The notes below the pieces were generated by a model. The model was given only the letters and a program-made list of their open reading frames with translations. It made no database searches and had not been told where the DNA came from. 64,000 nucleotides of DNA from NCBI GenBank assembly GCA_965221605.1, contig CBDCSK010000002.1:124001-188000 (forward strand). The letters run 5' to 3'. The first letter of the stretch is position 1. Each line of letters starts with the position of its first letter. Made by a program: the position numbers and the translations under genes. Source of the stretch: Aldehydirespirator sp965221605 (GTDB lineage Bacteria > Actinomycetota > Acidimicrobiia > Acidimicrobiales > Aldehydirespiratoraceae). Positions 50,446 through 59,611 of the stretch are shown here, piece after piece.

Positions 50446-51775
50446 CGAGGCGAACACCCTCAGGTCCGCAGGACCGGGTTGCGCTGTGGCCGGGCCAGAG
50501 CATCAGGTCGCGAGCGGCCGTTGTGCCCGTTGTACCAGGGCAAGCAGCGACTCGAAGTGATGGCCGCCTTCTCGCATCAGGTCGCGAGCGGCCGTTGTGC
50601 CCGTTGTACCCGTTCCGGCGGCTGGCGTCAGGTCGGGGGCGGGGTCTTGTCAGCGGGTGCGAGGGCGGCCGGAGCCTGAGTTGGCCGTCCTGGTTGTGAA
50701 GCTGCCACCCGTCGTCGTGGATGAGATGGTGGCAGCGTTCGCACAGCAGGCACAGATTGTCAATGTCGGTCGGTCCGCCCCGGCTGAACCACTCGATGTG
50801 GTGGGGTTCGCCGCCCTCCGCCGGGGCGGCGCAGTTGACGCAGCCGCCATCACGGGCCGCCAACACGATCCGCTGGCCGGCACTGGCGTCCCGCTGGGCC
50901 CGCCCCAGCCACAGCGGGTCGCCCTCGGCGCTGAAGATGGCGGGCAGGATCCGCGCCTCGGCCGCCAGTTCGGCGATCCGGTCGGCAGGGACAGCCATGC
51001 CGTCGTCATAGCGAAGGTTCTTGAGCTCGCGTGACACGGTGGCGTAGTCGGCGATGACCAGCAGCGTGGTGTCGGGTCGATGATGGGGTCCGTCGCCAGT
51101 GATCAACTGGGTCAGTGCATCGGCTCGGCGCTGTTGGTGGGTACGCACCATGCCCCGCTCACCGTTTCGCAAGGTGCGCACCATCTGGTTGAACGCGATG
51201 CTGACCCGCTTGCCGGTGCAGTGGTCGAAGTACGCCGACAGTCGCCATGACCCGTCGGGATCCTGCACCAGCGAGGCCCAACGGTTCTCGCGCTGGCGCT
51301 TGTGCTCCTCGGACGAGTCCTGCGAGCTCATGTACTGGCGGGTCATACGAGCGAACATGTCCACCGGGTAGCCCCGGGCCATCTCCAGCAGCGCCGGCTC
51401 ATCAGCGTGTTCAGGGTCGGCGCCCACCCGAGCGATCACCCGGGCATGGCCCGCAGTGATCTCGCCCGAACGCCAAGCCTCCACCGTGGCCGGGAACTCG
51501 TCCAACGACGCGGCCAGTTCAGTATCCGCGGTGGCCTGGCGAGCCGGCGCATGCAGCCGCTCACGCATCACCGCCGCCGTAGCCCTGCCGCCAGCGCGCC
51601 GGTGCAACTCCGCAGCGGTCTCAGCCAGCATCGCGTCAACGCGAGACCGCTCCCGCCCCAGCGCCGCCATCCGCTCAACAAGCTCTCCATCACTGAGAGC
51701 TCCGACCTCCACATCGCCACCACACGCCACACACCCGACGCCGGTGGCCTCAACGGATTCGATCCTCGATTCCAT
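50435..51775 (-). CDS. DUF222/HNH endonuclease domain protein
   Basis: A 446-residue protein of the actinobacterial DUF222-HNH group (often called 13E12-like repeat proteins). The N-terminal DUF222 helices (DGELVERMAALGRERSRVDAMLAETAAEL) are followed by a C-terminal HNH nuclease: GCVNCAAPAEGGEPHHIEWFSRGGPTDIDNLCLLCERCHHLIHDDGWQ, with paired CxxC zinc sites. Usually multicopy and possibly mobile. The ATG at 51775 is chosen over a TTG at 51805. After the HNH domain the frame continues through a duplicated 36-base repeat, which gives an odd Arg/Gly-rich tail; the stop is convergent-overlapping with the YceI gene end by 11 bases. Confidence 0.85.
   Translation of the reverse strand: MESRIESVEATGVGCVACGGDVEVGALSDGELVERMAALGRERSRVDAMLAETAAELHRRAGGRATAAVMRERLHAPARQATADTELAASLDEFPATVEAWRSGEITAGHARVIARVGADPEHADEPALLEMARGYPVDMFARMTRQYMSSQDSSEEHKRQRENRWASLVQDPDGSWRLSAYFDHCTGKRVSIAFNQMVRTLRNGERGMVRTHQQRRADALTQLITGDGPHHRPDTTLLVIADYATVSRELKNLRYDDGMAVPADRIAELAAEARILPAIFSAEGDPLWLGRAQRDASAGQRIVLAARDGGCVNCAAPAEGGEPHHIEWFSRGGPTDIDNLCLLCERCHHLIHDDGWQLHNQDGQLRLRPPSHPLTRPRPRPDASRRNGYNGHNGRSRPDARRRPSLRVAACPGTTGTTAARDLMLWPGHSATRSCGPEGVRLASG
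50501..50610 (-). repeat. 36-bp direct repeat in the tail of the HNH gene
   Basis: The segments 50501-50536 and 50575-50610 are identical over 36 bases (37 counting the preceding g), 74 bases apart. Because 74 is not a multiple of three, the two copies are read in different frames of the HNH gene, so the duplication must have altered the C-terminus. Confidence 0.9.
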
Positions 51776-51897
51776 GCCAGTCACATTAGACAGGGGGTGT
51801 GACAAACATTCATGAATAGTAATGAAATATCAAAATAGGGGCTATTATCTGTCGGTTTGTGTCCGCGGTGTCGCATGGCGGTGCTTGACTCAAGGCT
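51776..51897. promoter_or_regulatory. AT-rich divergent promoter region of the defence operon
   Basis: 122 bases between the HNH gene and the DUF6361-like gene, much richer in A/T than the flanks (51800-51850). It holds the perfect palindrome ATTCATGAAT at 51808-51817 and a -10-like TATTAT at 51843-51848. It could contain a repressor site for the defence operon. No known regulator gene is adjacent. Confidence 0.45.
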
Positions 51898-53121
51898 ATG
51901 AACGACTACGCCCCGGCCTCATCGTTGGGCTGGCTCGACCTCGACACCGCCGCCAGCGAGCGGGTGGCCACTCTGCTGCGCTCGCTCGAAGAGCCCGGCA
52001 CCATCGACGCGCTGGGCCTCGGGTCGATTCGCGACGCCTTCTCAGACATGCTCACCCCAGGAACCTCGACCGTCCAGACCAGGCTGCGCTACTTCATCTT
52101 CCTGCCGTGGATCTTCCAACGCCTGGAGGCTGACGGCACACCGCCGGCCAGGTTCGCCCGCAAGCTCCGCGACTACGAGGTTGAGCTCATCGACTGCCTC
52201 CGCCACCTGGAGTCGAACCAGGGCGTCATCGGCCTGATCGCCGGTCGCAATCTCCGGCGCATGCCGAGCGACATCTACTGGGGAAGCATGGCGGCCTGGG
52301 GAATCATTAGACCCGACCTGAGCCTCGCCGAGTACGGCCGGCAGGCGAGAGCGCTGGGCCGGTACCGGCCCGAGCGCGACGACGATGGCGGCGCCACCGA
52401 GCCTGCAGGATCGATATGGGCGGCCGTCCCTGAAGCGCCCAAGGACTTTCCGACCGGCCAGATCACGTTCGAGCTCCAACCGGACGAGGCCCAGGCGCTG
52501 GCCGAGGGCATCCGTCGGCAGCACCCCGACACGCTCATAGCCGTTCTGTCAGCAAGGCCGGAACTGGCGCTCGACAGCATCGACTACCCGTGGCTCGCGC
52601 CGGTATCACAACTCCCCGACCGTCTCGACACGATGCTGCACCATGCCCGCTGCTTCTCGGAGCTGACTCACGGGCCGCAACTGGTCTACAACCTGCTGCT
52701 GGCCCGGGCAGCGAGCCATGAACTCGGCTGGGACACGAAGGAGCTCGAAGAGAGCCAGAAAGCGAAGCTCGATGACTGGAGCCAGTTGGTAGGCGGCCGC
52801 CATGCGGAACTGCAGTCCTGGGGGAACACGCCCCACGACTTCCGGCAAGTGCTCGCCGGCTACGGCATCGCACACAGCACCCTCGAATTCTGGGACCAGA
52901 TGGCCCGACACGCGGTGGACGATCCGGCAGGGTTCGCGGAGCGCCCCGAGGTCCACCGGCTCATCCGTGACCGGGAACGACGACTCAAGTCGAAGCGGGC
53001 CCGGCTGTCGCACCGGGCCGCCCTGGAGAACTGGAACCAGGCGCCGTTCGGAGGTCAACTCGAGTACCGGTGGTCCATCACGAAGAGCTATCTCCAGGAT
53101 CTCAGGGCTGCGGAGGCATAG
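51898..53121 (+). CDS. DUF6361-like protein, first gene of a three-gene defence operon
   Basis: A 407-residue protein beginning SSLGWLDLDTAASERVATLLRSLEEPGTIDALGLGSIRDAFSDMLTPGTSTVQTRLRYFIFLPWIFQRL, a pattern I associate with the DUF6361 family. SDIYWGSMAAWGIIRP and YPWLAP are further landmarks. It has no recognisable catalytic motif. Such genes occur next to a PLD-fold protein and a large helicase, exactly as here; I recall that arrangement as the Azaca anti-phage system (ZacABC), to be verified. The PLD gene starts 5 bases after its stop. Confidence 0.75.
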   Translation: MNDYAPASSLGWLDLDTAASERVATLLRSLEEPGTIDALGLGSIRDAFSDMLTPGTSTVQTRLRYFIFLPWIFQRLEADGTPPARFARKLRDYEVELIDCLRHLESNQGVIGLIAGRNLRRMPSDIYWGSMAAWGIIRPDLSLAEYGRQARALGRYRPERDDDGGATEPAGSIWAAVPEAPKDFPTGQITFELQPDEAQALAEGIRRQHPDTLIAVLSARPELALDSIDYPWLAPVSQLPDRLDTMLHHARCFSELTHGPQLVYNLLLARAASHELGWDTKELEESQKAKLDDWSQLVGGRHAELQSWGNTPHDFRQVLAGYGIAHSTLEFWDQMARHAVDDPAGFAERPEVHRLIRDRERRLKSKRARLSHRAALENWNQAPFGGQLEYRWSITKSYLQDLRAAEA

Positions 53122-53126
53122 AGCTG

Positions 53127-54935
53127 ATGCTGCAACCCGCCAACCGGCTCACGCTGATCGACGCCATGCGTCCCCCGGCCGGCTTCCGCTTCGAGTCCGC
53201 CATGGCGGTGACCTACACCCTCGACCTCCGGGCTCTCCTGGCCGCGCCCGCGGCACTGGCCCTCGCCGGCCGCGGCACCGACTCCGGGGACGACAGCGAC
53301 ACCTACGAGCCCATCGAGCTGATCCAAGCGCTGCAGGCTCACGCCAGCAGGTTGACCGTGTTCAGCCAGGTCGGAGAGATCGCCCTGGCGCCGTCGCGCC
53401 GGGCGTTCGCCTTCCTGGAGCAGACGGTTCTGCCGGTTTCGGCACCGCGAGGCGGCATCGTGCACCCCAAGGTGTGGGTGATCCGCTACAACGCGGCCGG
53501 GCACCCGGCAGACGGGCAGGCGGTCGAGCAGCGGCTCCGAGTGCTCATTGCCAGCCGCAACCTCACCTTCGACATGAGCTGGGACACGGTGGTTCGCTTG
53601 GACGAGACCGCCGATTCGGGTGGAACGCCGCTGGAACCCGTAGGCGAGCTGTTCAAGAGTCTCCTGAGCAACTGCCCGACCAGCGTCTCGGAGGACCACC
53701 GCACGCGAGTCCAGTCGCTGGCCTCGGCTCTCCAGGACGCCCGGTTCGCCCTGCCCGCGGGCGTGGACGCACTCAAGGTCCATGTCCTGGGTCTAGATCC
53801 CAAGCCGTCACCACTGCCGTCCGGCGCCGAGCGGTCGCTGATCATCTCGCCGTTCGTCAGCGACAGCTTCTTCACCAGCGTTCATCCGGTCAAGATCGAC
53901 GAACTGGTCAGCAGCTCAGAGCAGCTCGACCGCCTCGATCCGGCTTCCCTGGCCAAGGTGGAGAAGGTCCATGCTTTCGACGACGGGAGTGCCACAGACC
54001 GCGCCGGCGACGACAAGCTGTCGCCCTTCGATCCCGGACGGCCGCTCGTCGGGCTCCACGCCAAGGTGTTCGCCTTCGAGAACAAGGATCGGGCCCGGCT
54101 GTTCCTCGGGTCGGCCAACGCCACCGGCCCGGCGTTCGACAGCAATGTCGAGATCCTGGTGGAACTGACCGGGTCGGTTGATGCCCTCGGCATCGATCGT
54201 CTCTCCGGCGGCAGCGACGACGAACCGGGCCTGCGAGACCTCTTCTACGACTACCGGCGGTCGGACAACGTTGAGGAGCCCAACGGCAGACCGTCGGTCG
54301 ACCACTGGCGACACAACATCGCCCGGCTCTCATACACCGGGCAAGTCACCGAGGGCGACGACGGATGGACGGTGGTCTACCGGACGACCGAGCCGATGCC
54401 TGAGCCCGACGACGTGACGATTCACTGCTGGCCGCTCACCGTCGCCGGCAACCGGCTCCGGGTGGCCCCAGGAAAGCCGCTGGACGAGCAATTCAACACC
54501 AGCCTGGAGAACCTCAGCGGCTTCCTCGCCTTCGAACTGGCCCACACCGAGGGCGAGTTGAGCTGCTTCGTCGTCCCGGTCCCACTCGCGGGCGTGCCCG
54601 AGCACCGCGACCGGGAGCTGCTGCGGTCGCTGATCGGGAACGCGGAGCGCTTCTTCCGCTACCTCATGGCGCTGCTCGAAGAGGACACCGGCGAGTTCAG
54701 CGTGATCGACACCATCGAGCGGATCAGCGGAGGTGAGCTAGACGGAGGCGACGAGCCGATCAACCTGCCGGTGCTGGAGAGGCTGCTGCGAACCATGCGC
54801 CGCGACCCCGGCAAGCTGGCCGGACTCCATCCGCTCGTGTCGGACCTGGCCGCCGAGGACGCGCTCCCTCCGGAATTCGCCGAGCTGTGGGAGATGATCC
54901 ACGAGGTGGCATCCGCAGAGGGACCGGCGCAGTGA
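53127..54935 (+). CDS. Phospholipase D-fold (PLDc) protein of the defence operon
   Basis: A 602-residue protein with two HxK-type half-sites: GIVHPKVWVIRY with LIASRNLTFDMSWD (near residues 110-160), and GLHAKVFAFENKDRARLFLGSANATGPAFDSNVEIL (near 310-345). The second has the HxK(x)n..GSANAT pattern of PLD-family nucleases and phospholipases. In helicase-linked defence operons such proteins are thought to be nucleases. The ATG at 53127 is taken. Its TGA overlaps the helicase GTG by 4 bases, so expression is coupled. Confidence 0.85.
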   Translation: MLQPANRLTLIDAMRPPAGFRFESAMAVTYTLDLRALLAAPAALALAGRGTDSGDDSDTYEPIELIQALQAHASRLTVFSQVGEIALAPSRRAFAFLEQTVLPVSAPRGGIVHPKVWVIRYNAAGHPADGQAVEQRLRVLIASRNLTFDMSWDTVVRLDETADSGGTPLEPVGELFKSLLSNCPTSVSEDHRTRVQSLASALQDARFALPAGVDALKVHVLGLDPKPSPLPSGAERSLIISPFVSDSFFTSVHPVKIDELVSSSEQLDRLDPASLAKVEKVHAFDDGSATDRAGDDKLSPFDPGRPLVGLHAKVFAFENKDRARLFLGSANATGPAFDSNVEILVELTGSVDALGIDRLSGGSDDEPGLRDLFYDYRRSDNVEEPNGRPSVDHWRHNIARLSYTGQVTEGDDGWTVVYRTTEPMPEPDDVTIHCWPLTVAGNRLRVAPGKPLDEQFNTSLENLSGFLAFELAHTEGELSCFVVPVPLAGVPEHRDRELLRSLIGNAERFFRYLMALLEEDTGEFSVIDTIERISGGELDGGDEPINLPVLERLLRTMRRDPGKLAGLHPLVSDLAAEDALPPEFAELWEMIHEVASAEGPAQ

Positions 54936-57900
54936 GCGGGCAGGCCATCAACGCCGAGGCGGTGCTGGCTGACCTCAAGGACTTCCAGCGGAGGACGGCG
55001 CGCTGGGCTTTCGAGCGAATGTTCGCCGAGGAGGACCCCGCCATCCGATTCCTGGTGGCGGACGAGGTCGGCCTGGGCAAGACCCACGTCGCCAAGGGCG
55101 TGATCGCCCAGGTGATCGAACACCTCCACCACGCCGGCGACGAGCGCCACGACATCGTCTACGTCTGCTCCAACGGAGCAATCGCCCGGCAGAACCTGCG
55201 CAGACTCGCCCCCAAGGGGATCGAGCCGGTAGCGAGGGTCGATCGACTCACAATGCTGCCGCTCGCCGAGCTTGACGACGGGGACGACACGCGCACAGGT
55301 ATCAACCTGCTGGCAATCACACCGGGAACGTCACTGCGATTCGGTCGCAGCACGGGCACGTTCCCCGAGCGATGTCTGGCCTACACGTTCCTGCGGGGCC
55401 ATTGGGGAGCGAAAGCCATGAGTCGATCCCCGGTCAAGCGCATCTTCTGGGAGGGTCTGCGGTCCGGCACCCGACACGACCGGGACCGGTGGGTACGAAG
55501 TCGGGAGAAGTGGTACCGCCCTCAGATTGAGGGATCGCTCGGCCACTTCGGCGCGCGACTCGAACAGGCTGACCGAGCCCGGGCCGCGGACGGACGGCCC
55601 TCTCTGCGTGACCTGTTCGAGCAGTTGGTCAACGAACTCGCCTACAAGCGAAGGATCCCGTGGGAGCTCCGCGTGCAGCGCAGCGAGTTCATCGGGGAGG
55701 TTCGGCGGATCATGGCGCTGGTGGGCATCGACGCGCTCCGTCCCGATCTCGTGGTGCTCGACGAGTTCCAGCGATTCAAGGACCTGTTGCAACCGGAACC
55801 CACGAACCTGGCGGCCGAGCTGGCCCAGCGGCTCTTCGACTATCAGGACCCCGATACCGGCACGCCGACGCGAACGCTGCTGCTGTCGGCGACCCCGTAC
55901 CGCATGTACACCACCTCGGGCGAACCCGAGGGCGACCACTACAAGGACTTCCTCGACACCTGCTCGTTCCTGTACGGAGACCCGGCCCGGGTCGAGCGAC
56001 TCCAAGGCCATTTCAGGGAACTGCGCGCCGCGCTCACATCGCGGGACTCGCTCGACCAGGCCACCTCGATCTGTCGAGACATCGAGGCTGATCTGCGCGA
56101 CGTGATGGCCCGTACCGAACGGCTGGCGGCCACCCCGAGCCGTGACGGCATGCTCGACGAGACGGAGGCCCCCACGGCTGTGAGCCCTGACGACCTCCGC
56201 GCCTATGTGCGCATCGGCGGCCTGGCCGAGGTAGTGGCACACCACGAGCCGACCGAATACTGGAAGTCGGCGCCGTACCTCGTCAACTTCATGGAGACAT
56301 ACAAGCTGAAGCAGGCGATCGAGGCGGGTGCAGAGCAGGGACTGTTCGACGGCGAGGCGCTCGATCCCGGCCCCGGCCTGCTGAGCTGGGACGACATCGA
56401 GGCCTACCGGCGGATCGACCCCCAGAACGCACGGCTGCGCTGGCTGCTGGACGACCTCGAGCGTCGGCGCGCCTTCGAGTTGCTATGGGTGCCCGCGTCG
56501 ATGAGGTACTACGACACCGGATCGGTGTACGAGTCGCCCGAGGCCTCCGGGTTCACGAAGCGGCTGATCTTCTCAGGCTGGACGGTGGTGCCCAAGGTCG
56601 TCTCCTCGCTGGCGAGTTTTGAGGCCGAGCGGCGGGCCTTCGCCGGTCGCGATCACAGCTACACCGCCGACTACGCGCACCGCGGCGGCGGCCGGCTCGA
56701 CCTCCGGGCAACGGCACGCGCTGGTGCCGGGCCCCGACCGGGGGAAGCGCTGGGGAACCGTCGAGCGGCCGCGATGACTGCGTTCATCCTGACATGGCCG
56801 AGCCCGAGCCTGGCGGAGCTCGGTGATCCCAGACCGACCGGCACCGGTCGAACTCGCCGTTCGCATGGAGCCACTGGACCCGGACGCGACGGGGTCGATG
56901 CGGGTCGCGAGCGCCCTCGAGTCTCCGGGCTGACCGCTGATGTCGAAGCTCGAATAGGTACTGCCCTCGAGCCGCTGGTCCGGTCCGCGCCCGATGCCGG
57001 AGCCATCGACCGGCGCTGGTACTGGGCCACGCCCCTGCTCCTTGACAAGGAACTCCATCCGTCGGCGGTCGAGGTTCTGCTCGGCCCCGACGGCGCGTAC
57101 TACCTGGGCGGCGGAAGCCCCGACGGACAAGGGCTGCACATCCACATGGCCGAGGCGCGAGCCATGCTCGACGAGGGCGTGGAAGCTCTCGGCCGTCCTC
57201 CCGACGACCTCACCGAGGTGCTGGCCGACCTGGCTGTGGGCGGGCCGGCACAGTGCGCGCTGCGGTCCATCAACTCGGTAGTGGGTCTGGAGATCTCCCA
57301 CGAAGGCACCCTGGCCAACGCGGCATGGGTGGGTGCCGCGTTCAGGAACTTCTTCAGTGCCCCCGAGACGACCGCGGTGGTCGTGGGCGGCGAGCCTCAG
57401 GACGGTGCCGGCCACGCCGGTGCAACCCGCTACTGGCAGGAGGTGCTGCGACACTGCATCGACGGCAACCTTCAGGCGGTGCTCGACGAGCACATCCATG
57501 TGCTGCGCGACTGGCTCGGCTTCCTGAGCCTGGACACCGAGAGTCAGCGAGTCGACGCCGCTGACGACATCGCCTACAAGCTCGCTGACGCCCTGAACCT
57601 GCGCACCTCGTCGTATCGCGTGGATATCCCCGGCCCGGAGCGCGACGGCCCCGGGATCGAACTCCATCCTCACCGGATGCGCTCGCGCTTCGCGGTCGCC
57701 TTCGGCCATCAAACCCTCGACGAGGGCGGAGAGGCCCGCATCGAGGCCGTCTCAAGAGCGTTCAACTCGCCGTTCTGGCCCTTCGTGCTCGCCTCCACGT
57801 CCATCGGCCAGGAGGGTCTGGACTTCCATCTCTGGTGCCATGCGGTTGTCCACTGGAACCTGCCGTCCAACCCGGTCGACCTGGAGCAGCGCGAGGGCCG

Positions 57901-58312
57901 AGTCCACCGGTACAAAGGCCACGCGGTGAGGCGCAACATCGCGACGACCTTGGGTCCGGACCTGCTCGGCGAGGGACTGGCCGCTGGCAGCGACCCATGG
58001 AACGAGCTCTTCGACCTTGCGGTAGCCGGGAGAGAAGCCGGAACCGATGAGATGGTGCCCTACTGGGTGTTCCACAGAGGTGCCGCCAGGATCGAGCGGC
58101 TTGTGCCGTACATGCCCTTCAGCCGGGAGGCGGCAGCCCTGCCGCGATTGCGCAAGACCCTCGCTGCGTATCGTCTCGCCTTCGGTCAGCCCCGCCAAGA
58201 GGAGTTGGTCGAGTTTCTCGGCAGGAACTTCACCAGAGAGGACCTCAAGCGGCTCCGCATTGATCTGTCACCCCCCAATATCGACACTCTGAACCAACTT
58301 CTGCATAGGTAG
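54932..58312 (+). CDS. Large SF2 (SNF2-like) helicase of the defence operon
   Basis: An 1126-residue helicase. N-terminal RecA lobe: motif I LVADEVGLGKTHVAKGV (near residue 45), motif II VVLDEFQRFKDL (DEFQ in place of DEAH, near 277) and motif III LLLSATPYRMY. A long middle region leads to the second lobe, with STSIGQEGLDFHLWCHAVVHWNLPSNPVDLEQREGRVHRYKGHAVRRNIA (motifs V and VI, near 950-1000). It is likely a DNA or RNA translocase that powers the system. The GTG at 54932 overlaps the PLD stop (GTGA). A hairpin terminator begins at its stop codon. Confidence 0.88.
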   Translation: MSGQAINAEAVLADLKDFQRRTARWAFERMFAEEDPAIRFLVADEVGLGKTHVAKGVIAQVIEHLHHAGDERHDIVYVCSNGAIARQNLRRLAPKGIEPVARVDRLTMLPLAELDDGDDTRTGINLLAITPGTSLRFGRSTGTFPERCLAYTFLRGHWGAKAMSRSPVKRIFWEGLRSGTRHDRDRWVRSREKWYRPQIEGSLGHFGARLEQADRARAADGRPSLRDLFEQLVNELAYKRRIPWELRVQRSEFIGEVRRIMALVGIDALRPDLVVLDEFQRFKDLLQPEPTNLAAELAQRLFDYQDPDTGTPTRTLLLSATPYRMYTTSGEPEGDHYKDFLDTCSFLYGDPARVERLQGHFRELRAALTSRDSLDQATSICRDIEADLRDVMARTERLAATPSRDGMLDETEAPTAVSPDDLRAYVRIGGLAEVVAHHEPTEYWKSAPYLVNFMETYKLKQAIEAGAEQGLFDGEALDPGPGLLSWDDIEAYRRIDPQNARLRWLLDDLERRRAFELLWVPASMRYYDTGSVYESPEASGFTKRLIFSGWTVVPKVVSSLASFEAERRAFAGRDHSYTADYAHRGGGRLDLRATARAGAGPRPGEALGNRRAAAMTAFILTWPSPSLAELGDPRPTGTGRTRRSHGATGPGRDGVDAGRERPRVSGLTADVEARIGTALEPLVRSAPDAGAIDRRWYWATPLLLDKELHPSAVEVLLGPDGAYYLGGGSPDGQGLHIHMAEARAMLDEGVEALGRPPDDLTEVLADLAVGGPAQCALRSINSVVGLEISHEGTLANAAWVGAAFRNFFSAPETTAVVVGGEPQDGAGHAGATRYWQEVLRHCIDGNLQAVLDEHIHVLRDWLGFLSLDTESQRVDAADDIAYKLADALNLRTSSYRVDIPGPERDGPGIELHPHRMRSRFAVAFGHQTLDEGGEARIEAVSRAFNSPFWPFVLASTSIGQEGLDFHLWCHAVVHWNLPSNPVDLEQREGRVHRYKGHAVRRNIATTLGPDLLGEGLAAGSDPWNELFDLAVAGREAGTDEMVPYWVFHRGAARIERLVPYMPFSREAAALPRLRKTLAAYRLAFGQPRQEELVEFLGRNFTREDLKRLRIDLSPPNIDTLNQLLHR

Positions 58313-58335
58313 CCGTCATTTTTCGGCTATTTTTT
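58310..58335 (+). terminator. Intrinsic terminator after the helicase gene
   Basis: The stem TAGCCG (58310-58315) / CGGCTA (58324-58329) with an 8-base loop is followed by six T (58330-58335). The left arm starts in the helicase stop codon. The 6-bp stem is modest, but the T-tract is exceptional in this GC-rich sequence. It would end the three-gene operon 9 bases before the next ATG. Confidence 0.7.
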
Positions 58336-58343
58336 ATGGTGTG

Positions 58344-59489
58344 ATGTACACAAGGCTGGCTCGGGTGCCGGAGCAGAGCTTCTTCCTGCTCGGCATGAGA
58401 GGCGTCGGCAAGAGCACTTGGGCCCGGCACGTCCTGCCTGACGCCCTGCGCCTCGACCTGCTCGACGAAGCCCTCTTCGCCGACCTGCTGGCCGGCCCGT
58501 CGCTGTTCCGGCAACTGCTGTCAGGCGTGGGGCCGAACGAATGGGTGGTGGTGGACGAGGTGCAGCGCATCCCGAGCCTGCTCAACGAGGTGCACCGCAT
58601 GATCGAGGAGCGAGGCGTTCGATTCGCTCTGCTGGGATCGAGCGCCCGCAAGCTCAAGACCGCGGGCACCAACCTGCTGGCCGGCCGGGCGCTGCGCAAG
58701 GCCATGCACCCGTTGACCCCAGCCGAGCTCGGAGACGACTTCAACCTCGACGACGCGCTCCGCTTCGGCACCATCCCCCTGGTCTGGACAGCCCCGGACC
58801 GGCGCGAGACCCTCCAGAGCTACACCCAGCTGTACCTGCGCGAGGAGATCCGGGCCGAGGCCGCGGTGCGCAACCTGTCGGGCTTCGTGCGCTTCCTGCC
58901 CGTGGCCGCGGTGATGCACGCCCAGACGGTGAACGCAGCCTCCATCGCTCGCGACGCCGGCATCTCCCGCACCACCGTCAACGGCTACCTGGAAATCCTC
59001 GAAGACACCCTGCTCGCCCTGCAGCTGCCGGCCTTCGAGGCCAAGCTGCGGGTGCGGGAGAGGCGCCGCCCCAAGCTGTACTGGGCCGACGCCGGCCTGG
59101 TGCGAGCGGTGAAGCGCCAGCTCGGGCCGGTGACGGCCGAGGAGCGCGGCGCCCTGCTGGAGGGCTGGGTCCTGGGCCTGCTGCGAGCCCACAACGAGCA
59201 TCAGCATGTCTACGACGAAATCGGCTATTGGGCCGCGGCCGAGTCGAAGGCCGAGGTCGACTTCGTCCTCACCCGCGACCACGAGCACCTCGCCATAGAG
59301 GTCAAGGCGTCCGAGCGGTACAACACCAGCATGCTCAAGGGGCTGCGCGCCCTGGCCGACCTTCCCGGCCTGGCTCGCCGGATCCTCGCCTACCGCGGCC
59401 CGCGAGCCTTCCGGACCGAGGACGGCATCGACGTGTGGCCCCTCGACCACCTCCACCAGGCCCTTCCCCACGACGAACTCTGGCCCTAG
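58344..59489 (+). CDS. AAA ATPase with DUF4143 domain
   Basis: A 381-residue protein: Walker A FFLLGMRGVGKSTWARHVLP at the N-terminus, Walker B EWVVVDEVQRIPSLLNEVHR, FALLGSSARKLKTAGTNLLAGR, then the C-terminal DUF4143 domain with YYRRELRAEAAV-type YLREEIRAEAAVRNLSGFVRFL and the PD-(D/E)XK-like EVDFVLTRDHEHLAIEVKAS. These ATPases are common in bacteria and archaea, of unknown role, and often occur in mobile or defence regions. ATG 58344 or the GTG at 58341 could start it; both fall right behind the terminator, so it needs its own promoter. Confidence 0.9.
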   Translation: MYTRLARVPEQSFFLLGMRGVGKSTWARHVLPDALRLDLLDEALFADLLAGPSLFRQLLSGVGPNEWVVVDEVQRIPSLLNEVHRMIEERGVRFALLGSSARKLKTAGTNLLAGRALRKAMHPLTPAELGDDFNLDDALRFGTIPLVWTAPDRRETLQSYTQLYLREEIRAEAAVRNLSGFVRFLPVAAVMHAQTVNAASIARDAGISRTTVNGYLEILEDTLLALQLPAFEAKLRVRERRRPKLYWADAGLVRAVKRQLGPVTAEERGALLEGWVLGLLRAHNEHQHVYDEIGYWAAAESKAEVDFVLTRDHEHLAIEVKASERYNTSMLKGLRALADLPGLARRILAYRGPRAFRTEDGIDVWPLDHLHQALPHDELWP

Positions 59490-59611
59490 GCGCCCCTGTC
59501 GTCCCCAGGAGCCAGTCGAGCCGGAGGGAATGTGGTAAGCGCCGGCTGGACCGCACTGGTACTCGACCACAGCACCGGACCCCCTCCAGATTCGCCTTAA
59601 GCTGCCAGGCC
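59490..59611. other. Short gap before the broken restriction gene
   Basis: 122 bases with no recognised feature. It must hold the promoter of the following gene. I see no RNA gene or strong hairpin. Confidence 0.3.
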
